Origin: Sclerotinia nivalis
Taxonomy: Eukaryota > Ascomycota > Leotiomycetes > Helotiales > Sclerotiniaceae
Direction: 5' to 3'
Length of the DNA stretch: 64,000 nucleotides
Assembly: GCA_029531795.1 (NCBI GenBank)
Contig: JAPEIS010000006.1
Coordinates: 1,860,001-1,924,000, forward strand
Below are positions 21,727-35,288 of the stretch, piece after piece. Made by a program: the position numbers and the translations under genes. Under the pieces are notes generated by a model that was not told the origin of the DNA, ran no database searches, and worked only from the letters and a program-made list of their open reading frames with translations. The stretch's first letter is position 1; every line of letters starts with the position of its first letter.

Positions 21727-24700
21727 GATATGATTGTTACTTATTCAAATGGATTGAGCACAATGCGAGAAATTTGAATTGGGAGAAGTCGTAAAATCTC
21801 CTTTGAACAAGGGGAAATACAACGGATGAGAGAATATTTAGTAAAGAAAGATTTTGTTTGGGAGGAGGAGAAAGAACAAACCGAAGGGATTACCATAGAG
21901 TTACAAAATGTTGCCGAGGGGTGGGAAGCGGGTACAACAAGAACAGTTGACTAAACAAATAAATCAATTACATCGGCATTGTGTTAAACTTTTTCCGCCC
22001 GATAATTATTAGGAATAAGGGATTTATAATTGGTCAGTTAAATGATTAAATTAAATTTGATACCTATTTAAGTAATTAATTCTTTCAAGCCATGACTTTT
22101 ATATGCTAGAGAATTCTCTTTATACTCCTTGGGCTTATTGACCCTGTCTAGATATAGGCTCAGGTTACAGCTAGTCCTTCTTGATATCTTCTGCTATCTT
22201 CTACTGGGGTGTATTGATGAATTGAGAAAGTTTGGAGTAACCTGATGGACGACGAGTGAAGAGTTTGGTAGCCAAATGACAGGTATGGAGTACATGATAT
22301 TGAAATTGCAAATTGTTGCATCTACGAATTATCCGCGCCGCAATCTTAGGTAAGATCATGTCATATGTGGAATGCGAAATGCACCACACCACAATTAGAG
22401 TTATTTCAAACCCCGAATACCAAGCAATCCTCGGAGTCTTCGCAAAGCTAGCTAGTCCGGACCCATCTCCGGAGAGATCCTCTCATCGTATTCGGACTTG
22501 GAGAACTAAACTACATACTTCGAAGTTCGATAAGATTGTGCTTCGAGTCAATTGAGATTCCATCTGATATTCTAGAAGTAATGCCAGCAATATCCTGTTG
22601 TCATAGATAGGACGGGACTGCTCCAAGTCGGTAATGCAAGAGTCAATCCTCAAATAACCATCGTCTAAATACGATTGGTACACAAAATTATTGATGGCAG
22701 CAAAAATTTGTGGCTCAACAGCGATTAGTTCCGGTCAGATGCAGAGTTCTTTATTTCGAAAACCTTATTTATGATTTATGTACAAAACTATTAATACCAA
22801 TATACTTGGGCTTCAAAATGAGAAAAAAAAGACGATATTCGTGTGTTTTAGTGGACAACGTATATCACGCAGTACATCATACACAGTTCAACATTCACAA
22901 ACGAGATCGCACAGAAAACACTGGTATCTGATTAGGGCGGTTTGTCTACCGGACAAAATATGTATACGAATCCAAGACATTGAAATCTTTGAAGAGTATA
23001 CCATGTACAATAGACGAACGTTAAATAGATTGGATATTAAGGGCAAGGGATTGCGTGAAGTTTCCTCATTTACTTTTTCTTCTTTCTCTTCCGTGGCCGT
23101 TGCTGGATTCAACAAAAAATATCTGAGGAAGGAAAGATGAGAATAGAGGCGCCTAACATTGCGTGAGCCGGATATCCATTTAAGGGGGACAAATTATTTT
23201 CTAGACAATTCAACGGTTGCGAATAACATTAATATAGATTATTAGGATGTCAACTCAAATGTCCAATCGAATGTGCCTAGGATACAAGTATACTTGCCTT
23301 AGTTGAGCAAGTTAGGCACTTCCATCCTTCGAGATATCACTACCAATATACACCGATATATCAACGCAGGAAGCATAGCATTAAGATTCACTGTTTAGTC
23401 GTAGGAATTTCATAATCCAATCATGTCTTCACAGCTGAGAGAAAGTCAAGCGAACCACAAAGCTATACGTCGTCGTAACGACCTTACAACTCTGTGATGT
23501 TAACATTTGTAATCGATATGGGAATGATTGATGACTCAGTTATATTTCATTGGTGCTCAACGCAGGCGAATTCAGTGAAAGCGAAGTCCGGACATTGTGT
23601 CAGAGAGTACCCTAACATTCTCCTCGTATGGAAACAGACATTTCTACGTGTTTCCACGATCAAAAGAAATGCAAAATCAAGCAAAGTGCGGAGTAATAAT
23701 ATCAGTTCTCAGATATCATTGAAGCCAAAAGATATCTACCATATTGAGCTCTTCCTTAACGGTCATCCAACAGCGTACCTCCAGACGGGTCGAAGAGCAT
23801 CCATGGATCTTTCCTGTCATCTATTGACTGAGGTGCAGAATTATTCTGCTCGAGAATTGGATTTGACTGAGATTCGAATTATTTGGATGTTAAGCTTGGC
23901 GCAGAATGCGTGATAAGAGCGCCATCAATCCCGCTGATTGAGTCAGGTGTTTTCATATTATCACCGGGTGATGATAAGAAGCGATACCCTGCCGACACAT
24001 ACGATTCTTCGTCCGAAAGCTCCAAAACAGCCAGCGCAGGCTTTCGTGTCCATTATCATTCCCTTGTAGCTCTTGATTATGTTCCAAATCACGGTTAGAT
24101 TGTGAATATTAGATCATATGTGGAAGAAGACAAAAACTAACCTATTCCAAACAGTTGGGCGGTTTCTCCAGTAACCCCCTCGATGATTTGTAGTGATAGC
24201 ACTTCTTCCTCTGTGAATCCCCTCTGCTCGATGCTTCCTTCCCAAGAAAACATAAAATGGTGCTTCAACTTCAAATTCCGTGGTCCCATTAGTGAGCTAT
24301 TACCGAGTCAGATCTTGGAAGCCATGGTAAACAAGGCCCTTAAATTTATGTGGCAAGAAGAATTGATGTGTTCAAAAATTATAGGCTATAATTTATTATC
24401 ATGGAAAGTTTGATTCGCCTATATCGATAATAATGGGTGATATTACTCAAAAGATAGCTGCAAATATTTGATCGTGCTGCGGTTCCGACTGTATCGTCCC
24501 TTCCTATCAAGCTGTGTCCTAAACCATGCATCCAGAGCGTGGAAACATTAGATTCTATCATACCCTCAACCTCATCATTCAAATGTACTCAAATTTTAGG
24601 GGGAAAGGGTGAGCATGTTTAATGATCATGGGGATGCCATAAAATCTTCTGGGCTTCCCACCCACGTGCGAAAAACACATGTACTAGATCGTTCTTCCAT

Positions 24701-25470
24701 TTTCCCTTCCACCACAGAGTAAATCTTTTGTGCCTATCAACTAAGTACAAACTGGTACGGAATAGAAATTAAATAGTAGTACCTACTCAAAATGAACTTC
24801 GGAGAGACTCGCAAGTTGGGATTTGAGAGGGAATCAACTATTGAGAAAAGGACTTGTAAACGGAGCTTTTTTCATCTGAGACCCTACAGCTTTCATACCT
24901 GAGCGCATCTCGGTCGAATAGGCAATGATTGTCCGTTGATGATAACCGAAAATTATGTGACTTGTTGACTAGCCAGTGAATTTCTGGTATATTGAAGAGC
25001 AGTTGAGCAATACTTGAGTTTTTGATCTGCCTGCGAACCTCCAATAGTGAATTCCACGATGAGCGAGCGAGCGAGCGATGTATTCACCTGGGCTGTACAG
25101 TGTTATGTCTGTAGGAATTGTATCTTCGGAACTTTCTGAATGTGCCAGACCTTGTCTTTCAGCTTCTCATCGATCTAGCTGAATTTCGGAAAATGGACAA
25201 TTATCATAACCTTGCCACTATCACCAACGATGTGTATTTATCTCAGTTCTAGCCAATAATTTCAGGACACTACTCAATCCTTTGAACACGGTCTTTAAAC
25301 AACCGTACACGTGATACAGTGGGATATCGAGGAAATGGAGTCTATCGAAAGCCTTTTACTACAGCAGGTCAGAGAAAAGTACTCCTACGAAGGTATTTAA
25401 AATCTCCTCCACATCTTGTCATTACATACCACTAACTAAGGACTCGATAGAACTGCCACACATACTCATC
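21727..25470. other. Long region (about 3.7 kb) with no supported gene
   Basis: The left part is the hemA promoter. Beyond about 22.0 kb there are only scattered frames of up to 139 codons (23,494-23,913 on the plus strand is the longest), with no domain I can name and no convincing splice partners. Next on the same strand is a 71-codon frame (23,883-24,098) in another phase. A decayed gene, a lineage-specific gene with several introns, or plain intergenic DNA are all possible. A short (GAGC)n run occurs near 25,062-25,077. Confidence 0.5.
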
Positions 25471-26469
25471 ATGGCTCCGACATCACCATTACAGACATTG
25501 TTTAGCCCTAAAATCACTTCAACAGCCGTTAACGCTACCTTCAGTGTCGCCTTTGCTACTCCCTTCACCAGTAACTTCTCAAGCTTATCCACAGCTGGAC
25601 GCGACCTCGAGGCCATGATTATCAATTACAAATTTGAACAACAGGGCTTCCCCCAATATTCGAGATTTCCCCTTGAGATACGGCGGAAAATCTGGATCTA
25701 TACCCTGCCGGATCCAAGAGTTACTCCCATAACATACGACGACCAAACCAACATTTGCCAAAGCACTAGTTTGATTCCGGTAGCCTTACACGTTTGCAGC
25801 GTCTCTAGGACCGAGGCATCGAGGTTCTATTCATTATCTTTCGGCACCACCCACGAAAATGGTCGCATTTACTTCAGATTTGGTTTTGATATTCCTCTCT
25901 TGCTAACCAATGTCTTCCTAAACATTGTACCACCTAGACAGCCAGTCGAAAAGCTTGAGAGCTTTATCAACAGCACTCGGGATCTCGAGAAGCTTGATAT
26001 GGTTGCCATGATACCAGGACTCATCAAGTCCATTTTCGGCCCTCATCCGAGACCACGCCCATATCTCTGCAACACAATCGTTGAAACGATGCCAGCCATG
26101 AAGTATTTGCTATCTGCAAACTGCACCAGGGAGACAGATGAATTGACCATCGGTATGTCTGGATACCTCGCCAACTACAAGACTATCGGCACCAAGGTAT
26201 GCAGTAATCTATCCTTGTCTATGAAGTCCTATGCACTCAACGAAGACGCTCAACGCCGGACCGACAATTTTAAAAAATTTTGGGGTATCCAATGGTGTCA
26301 GAGCTATCTAGAGCTGCATGGCCTACCATTGGTCCTAGTGCAGGAGGAGGATCTAGAAGGCAACGTAGTTAAGCGGTTTTCTCGTGAAGGGGATGAATGG
26401 GGCATCACCCCATGGATTCGATCTGTGCTAAATCATCCTCGTCCAGAAGGCCTTTTGCCTACAGAGTGA
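25471..26469 (+). CDS. 2EXR-domain protein, single exon
   Basis: Predicted 332 aa. The diagnostic block YSRFPLEIRRKIWIYTLPDPRVTPI at about residues 63-87 is the start of the 2EXR domain, an F-box-like motif found in large, variable families in Leotiomycetes and other filamentous ascomycetes. HVCSVSRTEASRFYSLSF follows, the usual continuation in which the host is tested for a known family pattern of hydrophobic and aromatic residues. The rest is a mixed alpha/beta segment with no catalytic motif. The ATG context (CATCATGG) is good. Function is unknown; family members are often lineage-specific and lie near repeats. Here it is the last intact gene before the AT-rich retroelement island, about 950 bp from its edge, and its own base composition is normal. 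Confidence 0.85.
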   Translation: MAPTSPLQTLFSPKITSTAVNATFSVAFATPFTSNFSSLSTAGRDLEAMIINYKFEQQGFPQYSRFPLEIRRKIWIYTLPDPRVTPITYDDQTNICQSTSLIPVALHVCSVSRTEASRFYSLSFGTTHENGRIYFRFGFDIPLLLTNVFLNIVPPRQPVEKLESFINSTRDLEKLDMVAMIPGLIKSIFGPHPRPRPYLCNTIVETMPAMKYLLSANCTRETDELTIGMSGYLANYKTIGTKVCSNLSLSMKSYALNEDAQRRTDNFKKFWGIQWCQSYLELHGLPLVLVQEEDLEGNVVKRFSREGDEWGITPWIRSVLNHPRPEGLLPTE

Positions 26470-27420
26470 GCCTTGCTTGAGTTGTGGACCGGCGAATTCC
26501 AACGACTACACACCCTCTTTAACTTGGGGCCAAGGTGAACAAATGTGGCCATCACCGAGGAACTGATGCAATGATTGAGGAAATACATTTATCAGTGGGG
26601 GCGTTGCGTCAGAGGTGGTTCTTGTATATCAAGGCGGCAAATAACTTCAATAAAACCTACAGTCGTTGTAATTATACGTGTGACAGTAAGATATGTGGTC
26701 ATCTTGGCGGCTTTCTTCTAGTATTCAAACCTCGAAATACCTCGGAAAGCTGAGCATATAAAAGATAACTTTCAACCGCATCATGATCATAACATCTAAG
26801 AAACATGAGAAGTCAAATTTGACCGAAAAACCGGGCTAACTCATCGATTGATGTAGATTTCTTTTAAATAAGTGATGCGCCAGAGAGAGAAAGATTCGCG
26901 GTATATGGCAGCAGTTCAGGCGTTCAATACCAGAATTTATGGAGATATCTTTTGAAGATAGGTTCTGCCACCCTAGGAGTATAATGAGAGTATACTAATC
27001 ATGGAGGGTATGGATGAGGCTGTACAGGTGGTCGAGGCGAATGAGGGCCATATATGGCACCACGTGCTATTCCACCAAGTTTCATTCGAGCAGTGAGCAG
27101 CTATCCGACATTTTTTACCTGGACGTGCTTCATAGAAGTGGCTAGCTAATATCGATTGGCTTTTTTTAGGGTCTGCCTTGAATTTGCTGGCTTAAGATTC
27201 AGAGCTACTCACTCATGCCTCAATATTTTAGCGCCCTTCCGCTCGCATAGATGTTGTAGTGGTCGGTATTTCTTTGAGTTCCAGTGTTATTTGATTGATT
27301 GATTGCAAGCAGAGCGTCGTTCAAATAGACAATTCGGAATTGATTGGTCACCCATCTATTGGTCATTTTGGTATAATTTGAAGACTACGTCGTAGAAGTC
27401 TCAAGAATGTGTACAGGAAA
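26470..27420. other. Transition zone between genes and AT-rich island
   Basis: Ordinary-composition DNA downstream of the 2EXR gene with no supported gene. GATT units occur near 27,291-27,304. At about 27,420 the sequence turns into very AT-rich DNA within a few tens of bases. Confidence 0.6.
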
Positions 27421-27720
27421 TATTATTATAAAAAATATAAAGGCAATAATAATAATCTTGACTATAAACTTTTAATCTTTTCAGAGATAATATAATGAAT
27501 AAAAATTCTAAAAGAATCATTCTTTAAAATATTCAAAGAAAATATTCAAAGAAAATATTCAAAGAAAATATTCAAAGAAAATATATTTGTGTTGGAAGGG
27601 CATTCAAATATATATTATTGTACGTAGTTAATATTCTATAGTCAAGTTATAAGATATAGAGAACTAATACGGAAGTCTAGTATTAGTATATATTATATGT
27701 TTTAATATCCCTTCTATAAT
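27421..27720. repeat. AT-rich remnant at island edge with 13-bp tandem repeat
   Basis: Four identical tandem copies of AAAATATTCAAAG lie at 27,526-27,577. TGTTGGAAGGGCATTC at about 27,593 looks like the start of a copia-type LTR. This may be the left part of the 3' LTR of the old minus-strand copia whose RNase H lies at 34.5-35.0 kb, with G1 inserted between; no paired LTR was found to prove it. Confidence 0.45.
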
Positions 27721-27866
27721 TGTCACGGGTTCGTAACCCGTTCCTAGCTAGTCTGCATGGTTGCCTAAGGCACCCATCCCCCATATAGTCGGCGCTCTTC
27801 CTAATACCTTCTTTCTTTTTCGTAGAATATCATTATATCTTAAAGCATCTTATCACCATTATGATA
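27721..27866 (+). repeat. G1 5' LTR (146 bp)
   Basis: Begins TGTCACGGGTTCGTAACCCG and ends TATGATA. All differences I could align to the other three family LTRs in the first 90 bp are C/T or G/A transitions. Confidence 0.92.
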
Positions 27867-30800
27867 ATATATTCTACCCTTTATAAAGACTTTATTATTG
27901 AACAAAAAAGACAGCCCAATCTTGTTAAATAATCAATTTTACAAAATACTCGGAAATTTCGATTATTAATATATCAATAAACAATAAACAATATCTTAAT
28001 TCGATTCTAATCCAAACCCAGATTTAGACTCAGATTCAGATCCAGATTCAGATTCAAATCCAGATTTTGATTTAATCAATATTATATTGTTATATAATCG
28101 AAATCAAAGATTTTATAATTATACTTTAGTTTTTAAAACTATTTTAAATAATCCATCACTATATCAGACATTATTCAATCAACTTTATCAGAATCATCGA
28201 TATCCTTAGTTTGATCAAAAACAATATCCGAGCTCCGAAAGTATATTAAATCTGTTTTCTTTAATTATCAATAGTTTATATACAAATTCTTTAATATTAG
28301 AGATAAAGATCTTAAAGATTCAATCCCTGTTTTCAATATATTTATCAATATATAGAACTCTGAAGCTATTGTATATATATAACATTTGTTCAATTTTATA
28401 AAACAAATATTAATTTAAACAAAGTAATATCGATAAGAAATATATATATTATAAAAAGATTTATAATTAAGTAATACAATCAATACAAGATTAATAATTC
28501 AGAATTCTATTTTTCGAAAACAATTTGATTAATTATCTATTGGTACAAACCTTGTTGTATTAATCTATCGATCACGATAAATTATAAAGAATCCTGAATC
28601 GTTCAAAGATAAAAAAACAGATTTTTTGATTCAATAAAACGAATACAAAGATTGGAAAATGGATTTATATATCTACTGAAAAAACGATCTTGTAATTTTT
28701 GATACAAAATAAAAAAAATTGTTATATGTAGTTTCTCTTTTGAAAGAAATAATCCGATAAGAAAAACGAAAGAATATAAAAGAAATCATAGATAATATAT
28801 CGGAATTTATTATTGTAAATATATTCTTAAAGAAACTCGATAATCTTTATATTTCAATCAATACTGAATATAAAATAACAATTAAATTCGATAAATTCAA
28901 AATGAACGAAAAAACTCTATTTCCCTCTTTTTATTTATAATTGGAATATTTGAATGCATTTAATGAAAAGATTCTCCGAAAAATAATTCTTATAATGAAA
29001 CAAAAAGTCATCAATGAATTGAAGGTATTGATAAAAAGCAATTCAAACCCTTGCAAATTCATTGATATTGAAGGATGAAAAAAGAAGTTCTAAGTATAAA
29101 GCCAAAATTATCGGAATAACGAATATTATAATACAAATTCTTCGAAATCTAATTTAATTTATACTCAACAATAAATATTGCTAGTATCTTATATTCAAAA
29201 CGATCCTATAGATCTCAATATAATCAGAACCCCAAAACAAATACAAAAAGAATACAAATATTTTATAATCTATATTATTTTTGTAAACAATCTAATTATC
29301 GAATTGTAGATTGTAAAATAAAGAAACAAATCGATATTATAAGAAATATAAATAGATACAAAAGTATTTCCTATAGAAATAATTATTTGAGAAATAATCA
29401 TCAATTATATCAAAATCAATAATACTATTCGAACAGTTCAATTAATCGAAATGATTACTAATGAAAAGAATATCAAGTACAGTTTCAAATTCAACAATAC
29501 TATCCCTTTAATCTAATTAGTTGTGGAAATTTCCAATGAGATATTTATTAAGATTACAATAATCATCAATAACAATACTTTAATATATTTATTAGATTTA
29601 TTGAAGAAGAAATATTAATACTATCAAAAAGTATATCAAATATACTTTCTTACAATACAATATTATTGTTATTTATATCTATTCAAAAATATTTGAGAAA
29701 AGTTTAATTTTTGTAATAAATCGTTTATAAAGGTTATCAAATAATATAAAATAGATATAATAAATAATAACTAATAAAGAACCTTTACAATTCAATTCTA
29801 TAGATAACAAATCTTTACTTATTCAAATTATTATATTCCTAATACATTTTTCTCTTTTCAATATAATCAATTTGATTGATAATAGATATTCAGAAAAGAT
29901 ATTCGTTAATCATTCTTTTATTAATCGAAATAATATTCCAATTCGATCTTTACTATATTATCACGAACTTCATTTGATAAATAAAAATATTATGGATATC
30001 ATTATTGATTATTTTATAATAAATATAATAATAAAACAATATAAAGAAATATGATTATTCTTTGTTATAAAACTTTCCAAAAAAACTTCAATTATTTTCA
30101 GATTATTATAATTGCAATACTATAATTTATATATAAACTAATAGAATATAATTCTCTTTTTCAATTTTCAATATTGTATAATACATTGTTGTTTTTATAA
30201 TACAATTAATTCAATACAAATATCAATAATTCTTTCGTCAATGTATACAAATCAAATATACAAAAGTAGTATATCTACAAAACCATTTATCAATAAAGTT
30301 CTTGATATATTATCTTCAATTAAAACTTTTCTTTTTAATACAAAAAAAAACCTTTCTTGATATTTATTATTATTTATCGAAAATGAAAACGAAAACAACA
30401 AAATATATATTCAAAATTTTAGAATAGTCTTAAAAAAACCATCGAAACAAGATTACAATGAATCGATTTCTATAAATGAAAATTATAAATCGATAGAAAA
30501 CTCTGAAATCGATTTACAAATCGATAAGATTTTGATATCCAGTATAAATCATTATCATATAAAAATTTATAATAAGGGAATATCGTTTCAAATATAAATA
30601 ATACCGAACCAATATCCTATTCAGTATAAATCTATACAAAAGATCGTTGGATAATATCAATCGAAATCAATATTAAAGAATAAACCCTTATTATCGTTAT
30701 CAATTTTAATCTTAAAAAAGCAAATTGAGATTATTATTAATACAAAACCAGATTTAGATAATATCTATTGATTATAAATTATTAGTTTTATATCTTTTTA

Positions 30801-33800
30801 CTAATAAAATAAAATGAAAGTTATATATCTTATATAAAAGGAATTGAATTAAACAAAAAAGATTATTAAATAAAAACGTTTATATAAAACAACAATAATC
30901 CTAATTCTTCAGGAATAAGATTTCAAAGATATACTATATAAAAAAGACAATATCGTTAATATATTAATTAAAATATCTTTAAAACTTTACAATTTTGTTT
31001 ATCATTATTATCAATCAGAATACCTTTAGAAAATAATAGAGATAGATATTAAGAAATTCTTCAATAACAAATCATTATTTAATAATAATAAAATCAAGGA
31101 AAAACTCCATTTATAATTTTAAAACAAATTATCCGCTTTCCTATTTTGTTATATAGATATACTTTCTTTATATTGGGTATAAAATTATAAAATAAAGTTA
31201 ATATTTGAAAAAGAATTTCTATATTTCAAAAATCGCTTTTTATTCTTTTTCGAATTAGAAATAATTCGAAAATGAATCGACAATAATCTTATCAAAGATT
31301 TTATTCGGAAATCAAGATTATGAAATACAGTTTTATTACTTTTAATAATCAAATTTAATAAAGGGATTTGTATCTATTAAAATTATTATAATTTGAATAA
31401 TATTATTATTAAGAATCGATACCTTTTATTAATTGTTTAAAAAATTCTGAATACTTTTTGCAATATAAAAATTTATATCAAATTAAATATTATTGTTACT
31501 TTCAACAAACTTTATATTACAGAAAGTAACAAATAGAAAATTATTTTCATTATTCGATTTGAATTATTCGAATTGTTAATTATGCTTTTTGATTTTTGCA
31601 ATATATTAATATTATTCTAATACTATATTAATCATATTTTGTTTAACAAATTGAATAAATATGGTATTGTATATTTCGATAATATTTTTATATACTTTGA
31701 AGATAAGAATTAATATCAAAAATATATTCATAATATAATCCAGAAACTGTAAAATATTGATTTACAAATCGATATTAATAAATACAAATTCGAAATAATT
31801 TCTATGAAATATTTAGATCTTATAATTACAATTAAAAATATAAAAATAAATCAAAATAAAGTATCAATTATTATTTTTTAGATATAATTAATATTTGTTA
31901 AAGATTTACAATGATTCCTTAGTTTCGCGAATTTTTATTATCGATTTATAAAAGACTTTTCAAAGATCTATTATTTTTTAAATGATCTTTTACAAAAAGA
32001 AATAGATTAATAATAAAACAATAATCATATAATAATATTCGAGAATCTAAAAAATATATTTATAACAACTTCAGTATTTGTTTATTTTAATTACAATAAG
32101 AAAACTATATTAAAAACAGATACTTTAGATTAAACTTCAAAAAGGATATTTTTTTAATATAATGATAACAATATTTTATAATCAATAATATACTTTTCTT
32201 CGAAATATTCGATCACTGAATATAATTACAAAATCTACAATAAAAAACTATTAATTATTATTAAATCAATAAAGAAATAACAATCAGAATTACAAAGATC
32301 TCAATAGGAATTCGAAATCTTAATTGATTACAAAAATCTGGAATACTTTATAATAACGAAAATATTAAATCAATATCAAATATAATAATCAAAGTTTTTA
32401 TCTCAATACAATTTCCGAATTGTTTATCAATCAAGAATTAAAGCAATTCAATTAAATACTTTGAACTATCAATAAAAAGATCGATTTGATAACTCTAATC
32501 CCAACAACAAATGTTTAAAAAACCAAAAATATATCGTTTTACTTATTAATAGATTCGATATAAATCTATATAAAGAATTTACAATCTTTTATTAATTACA
32601 ATAGATTAAACAATACTATTTAAAGACAAGCTTATTGATAAACTCATTAATACAATATATAACAGATCAAATATAATCAAACAATTAATATCAGTAATCG
32701 AAGATCTCTTTACAATTAAATAATCAAAAGAATTCAGGAAAGCTCTACAAATAATTATACAGGATTACTATATTTACAATAATAAGATTTATTATTATAA
32801 AAAATTATAGATTCTATTTGATAATAAACTGAAGATACAAATTTTATACAAAATATATTTGTCGAATTCTATTAATCATTTTGATCATACAAAGATTATT
32901 GATTTGATCTTTAGAAATTATTAATAATTATAGATATATCAAAAAATAATTATTTATATTCAAGCTTATAAACTCTATATTCAAACAAAATCCCCAAAAT
33001 CATTTTCCCCCCCAGGATTTCTGAAACCATTGCCTATTCTTTTCCGATTATAATCAGATATTTCAATCGATTACATTACACCTTTATCAGATTATAAATA
33101 TTATAATTCAATATACAAATATATATTAATAATTATTTATAGATTAACAAAAATAAAATATTTTATAGATACAAGATCTTTAACAATAAAAGAATTAATT
33201 AATATATTCATCAATCGAATTTATAAATTATATAATCTACCAGATAATATTATTTCAGATCGAAAAACACAATTCGTATCGGAATTCTGGATATAGCTTT
33301 CTGAACAATTGGAAGTAATCTTTAAATACAATTCAATATTTCACTTGCAGACAAACAACCAAACAAAATAGATCAATTCAATTCTAGAATAATATTTGTA
33401 TGTATTTATAAACTTTCATTAAAATAATTAAATAAAATGATTATCATTGGCAAAATTTACTTCAAACAATTTGGTTTCTGAAACAATAGATTATTCGTTG
33501 TTTTTTACAAACTACAATTTTAATCTATAATTGAATATAGAATTTAATAAATTTTATTTTTCAAATATAACAATAATTCAAAAATACAAATTCTTCAAAG
33601 AAAACAAAATAATCGATAAAATAGAATATATCTTGAATCAATTTAGAGTATTTGTAAAACAATCTATTGTAATCTATAAAGAATATACAAATCGGAACAA
33701 ATTAGATTTATTATAATATACAAAAAAACAAAAAGTATATATAAATACGAAAAATACAAAAACATTTTGTAAAATAAAAAAGTTTGATAATAAATGAATC

Positions 33801-34376
33801 GGATTATATAAAAAAAATAAAGATTTACCTATATATTTACTTGATCGAATTATCAGAAAATATTTATTTCTTAGAACAAACTTTAATTAACAAATCGGAA
33901 TCGGAATCGAAAACTATAAAAGATAGAATCCTCGAAAAAAAAGATGAAGAAAAAAAACCAATTTAGAAATAAATATTTGAAGATATATTTGATAATTATA
34001 ATGAAAATGATTATCATTATCAAATCAAATAAAGATATTATATATCAATCTAGTAATCAATATCAGATCTAAAAAGTAATAAGAAAATTTTAATCGATTA
34101 CTATTGTTTATATTCCAAGAAACCTGGATTACTATTATAAGTACTATTGTCAGTTTCAATTCCTATAAAGATTTTATAATGATCAATAAAAAAGAAAGTA
34201 TAATTTGCTTGAATAGGAAAATAGTATTTTAAATTTTAAAACGATCTTAAAATTTGAAAAGTGGTTTTATAATTCAGGAATTTGGAGCACCTAAACGAGA
34301 TTTTGTTTGAACGATTATTTTACAAAAGGTTTTATTAGTAATTTGAAGATAAACTAAACTTTGAGGAAAGAGATAT

Positions 34377-34522
34377 TATCACAAATTTGTAACCTATTCC
34401 TAGTTAGTTTGTATGATTGTTTAAGGCATCCATCCCCTATATAGTCGACACTCTTCCTAGCATTTTCTTTCTCCTTCGTAGAATATCATTATATCTTAAA
34501 ACACCCTACCACCACTGTAATA
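34377..34522 (+). repeat. G1 3' LTR (146 bp)
   Basis: Same length as the 5' LTR; begins TATCACAAATTTGTAACC and ends CTGTAATA. The most heavily transition-mutated of the four family LTRs. Confidence 0.92.
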
Positions 34523-35003
34523 ATAGTCAAAAACTATAATTATTAAAGAATTATATAAAATATATAATGAAGCTTCGTTAACTTTTGTAGTAATATTTTA
34601 ATCTTTAATTATAATTGTATTGTGTAATCTCTCTATAGAAGTTCAGCAATCTATAATCCTAAGTTTATATTACAATATAAGAGTATTCTCAATTATTTTA
34701 TATCAATATCGAGTTTTAAACTAGTATAATGTATACAAAAATTAAAGTATATGAATTGTTTAATGAGAATATCTATTATTTGATCGATTTCTGTAATCTA
34801 TAAAACTTTAAGTCTATTTATATCAACTATATCGTTTCTAATATAATATTATCTAATATTAATATATTTTGTTTTGTTATGAAATTTATTTTCCTTAATT
34901 CAATCTATATTGCTTTTGTTGTTGCAATATAATATTGGAATAAATGATTCGATCGAAGATTTTTTTTTAAATTCTAAATTAGTTTTTCTATCTATACTAA
35001 TTC
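34523..35003 (-). pseudogene. Copia-type RNase H fragment (3' part of old element Copia-X)
   Basis: On the minus strand, frames with stops encode copia RNase H signatures: ILYCNNKSNID (from YCDNQSAID) at about 34,900-34,940 and ENKFHNKTKYINIR just downstream, then ITEIDQIIDILIKQF, the usual D-Q-x-A-D-I-L-T-K-P-L ending. The upstream half lies on the far side of G5, from 47,720. Confidence 0.8.
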
Positions 35004-35288
35004 TGTTACGACTACGTAACAGTTTCCTCAAAACAAGAAACCTATACGGAGGCGTTCTCATTTCGAATTACTAATATAGGAACATTATCGATTAGTTTGG
35101 AATGTTTAGTAAATAAGTTTTTTTGTATTGTTTATAAAAGGATAAGAATAGTAATTAATTATAAGTGTTCTGATATCTCTTTATTGATTGAATTTGAAAG
35201 TAATAGTTTATTTATAATTAAAAAAGGTAATGAAAAGTTTGATTATTGTTTTACGATTAATTGATTTTTTGTTTATATGATTTTAACA
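35004..35288 (+). repeat. G5 5' LTR (285 bp)
   Basis: Starts TGTTACGACTACGTAACAG and ends ATTTTAACA. It aligns over its full length with 47,431-47,714, and both similarities stop at the same base. Confidence 0.88.

Larger units (their letters stand above)
27721..34522 (+). mobile_element. Ty3/gypsy LTR retrotransposon G1, complete but RIP-degraded
   Basis: The 6,802-bp element is bounded by two 146-bp LTRs (27,721-27,866 and 34,377-34,522) that begin TGTCAC/TATCAC and end TGATA/GTAATA. Flanking 5-mers are ATAAT and ATAGT, one transition apart, consistent with a mutated target duplication. Internal order, all with stops: a gag region with an Asp-Ser-Pro repeat (from about 28,005), a degenerate CCHC knuckle (about 29,275-29,325), a retropepsin-like segment (29,872-30,054, NNIPIRSLLYY), reverse transcriptase with KYGIVYFDNIFIY (about 31,650-31,710), RNase H, an integrase core (about 33,080-33,290, DNIISDRKTQF) and a chromodomain-like tail (about 33,990-34,130). 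G2 is a second copy in opposite orientation. No frame is functional. Confidence 0.92.

Noticed and set aside
23494..24413. Three consecutive plus-strand frames as a multi-exon gene
   Set aside because: I tried plausible GT-AG joins and found none that kept a convincing frame; no domain.
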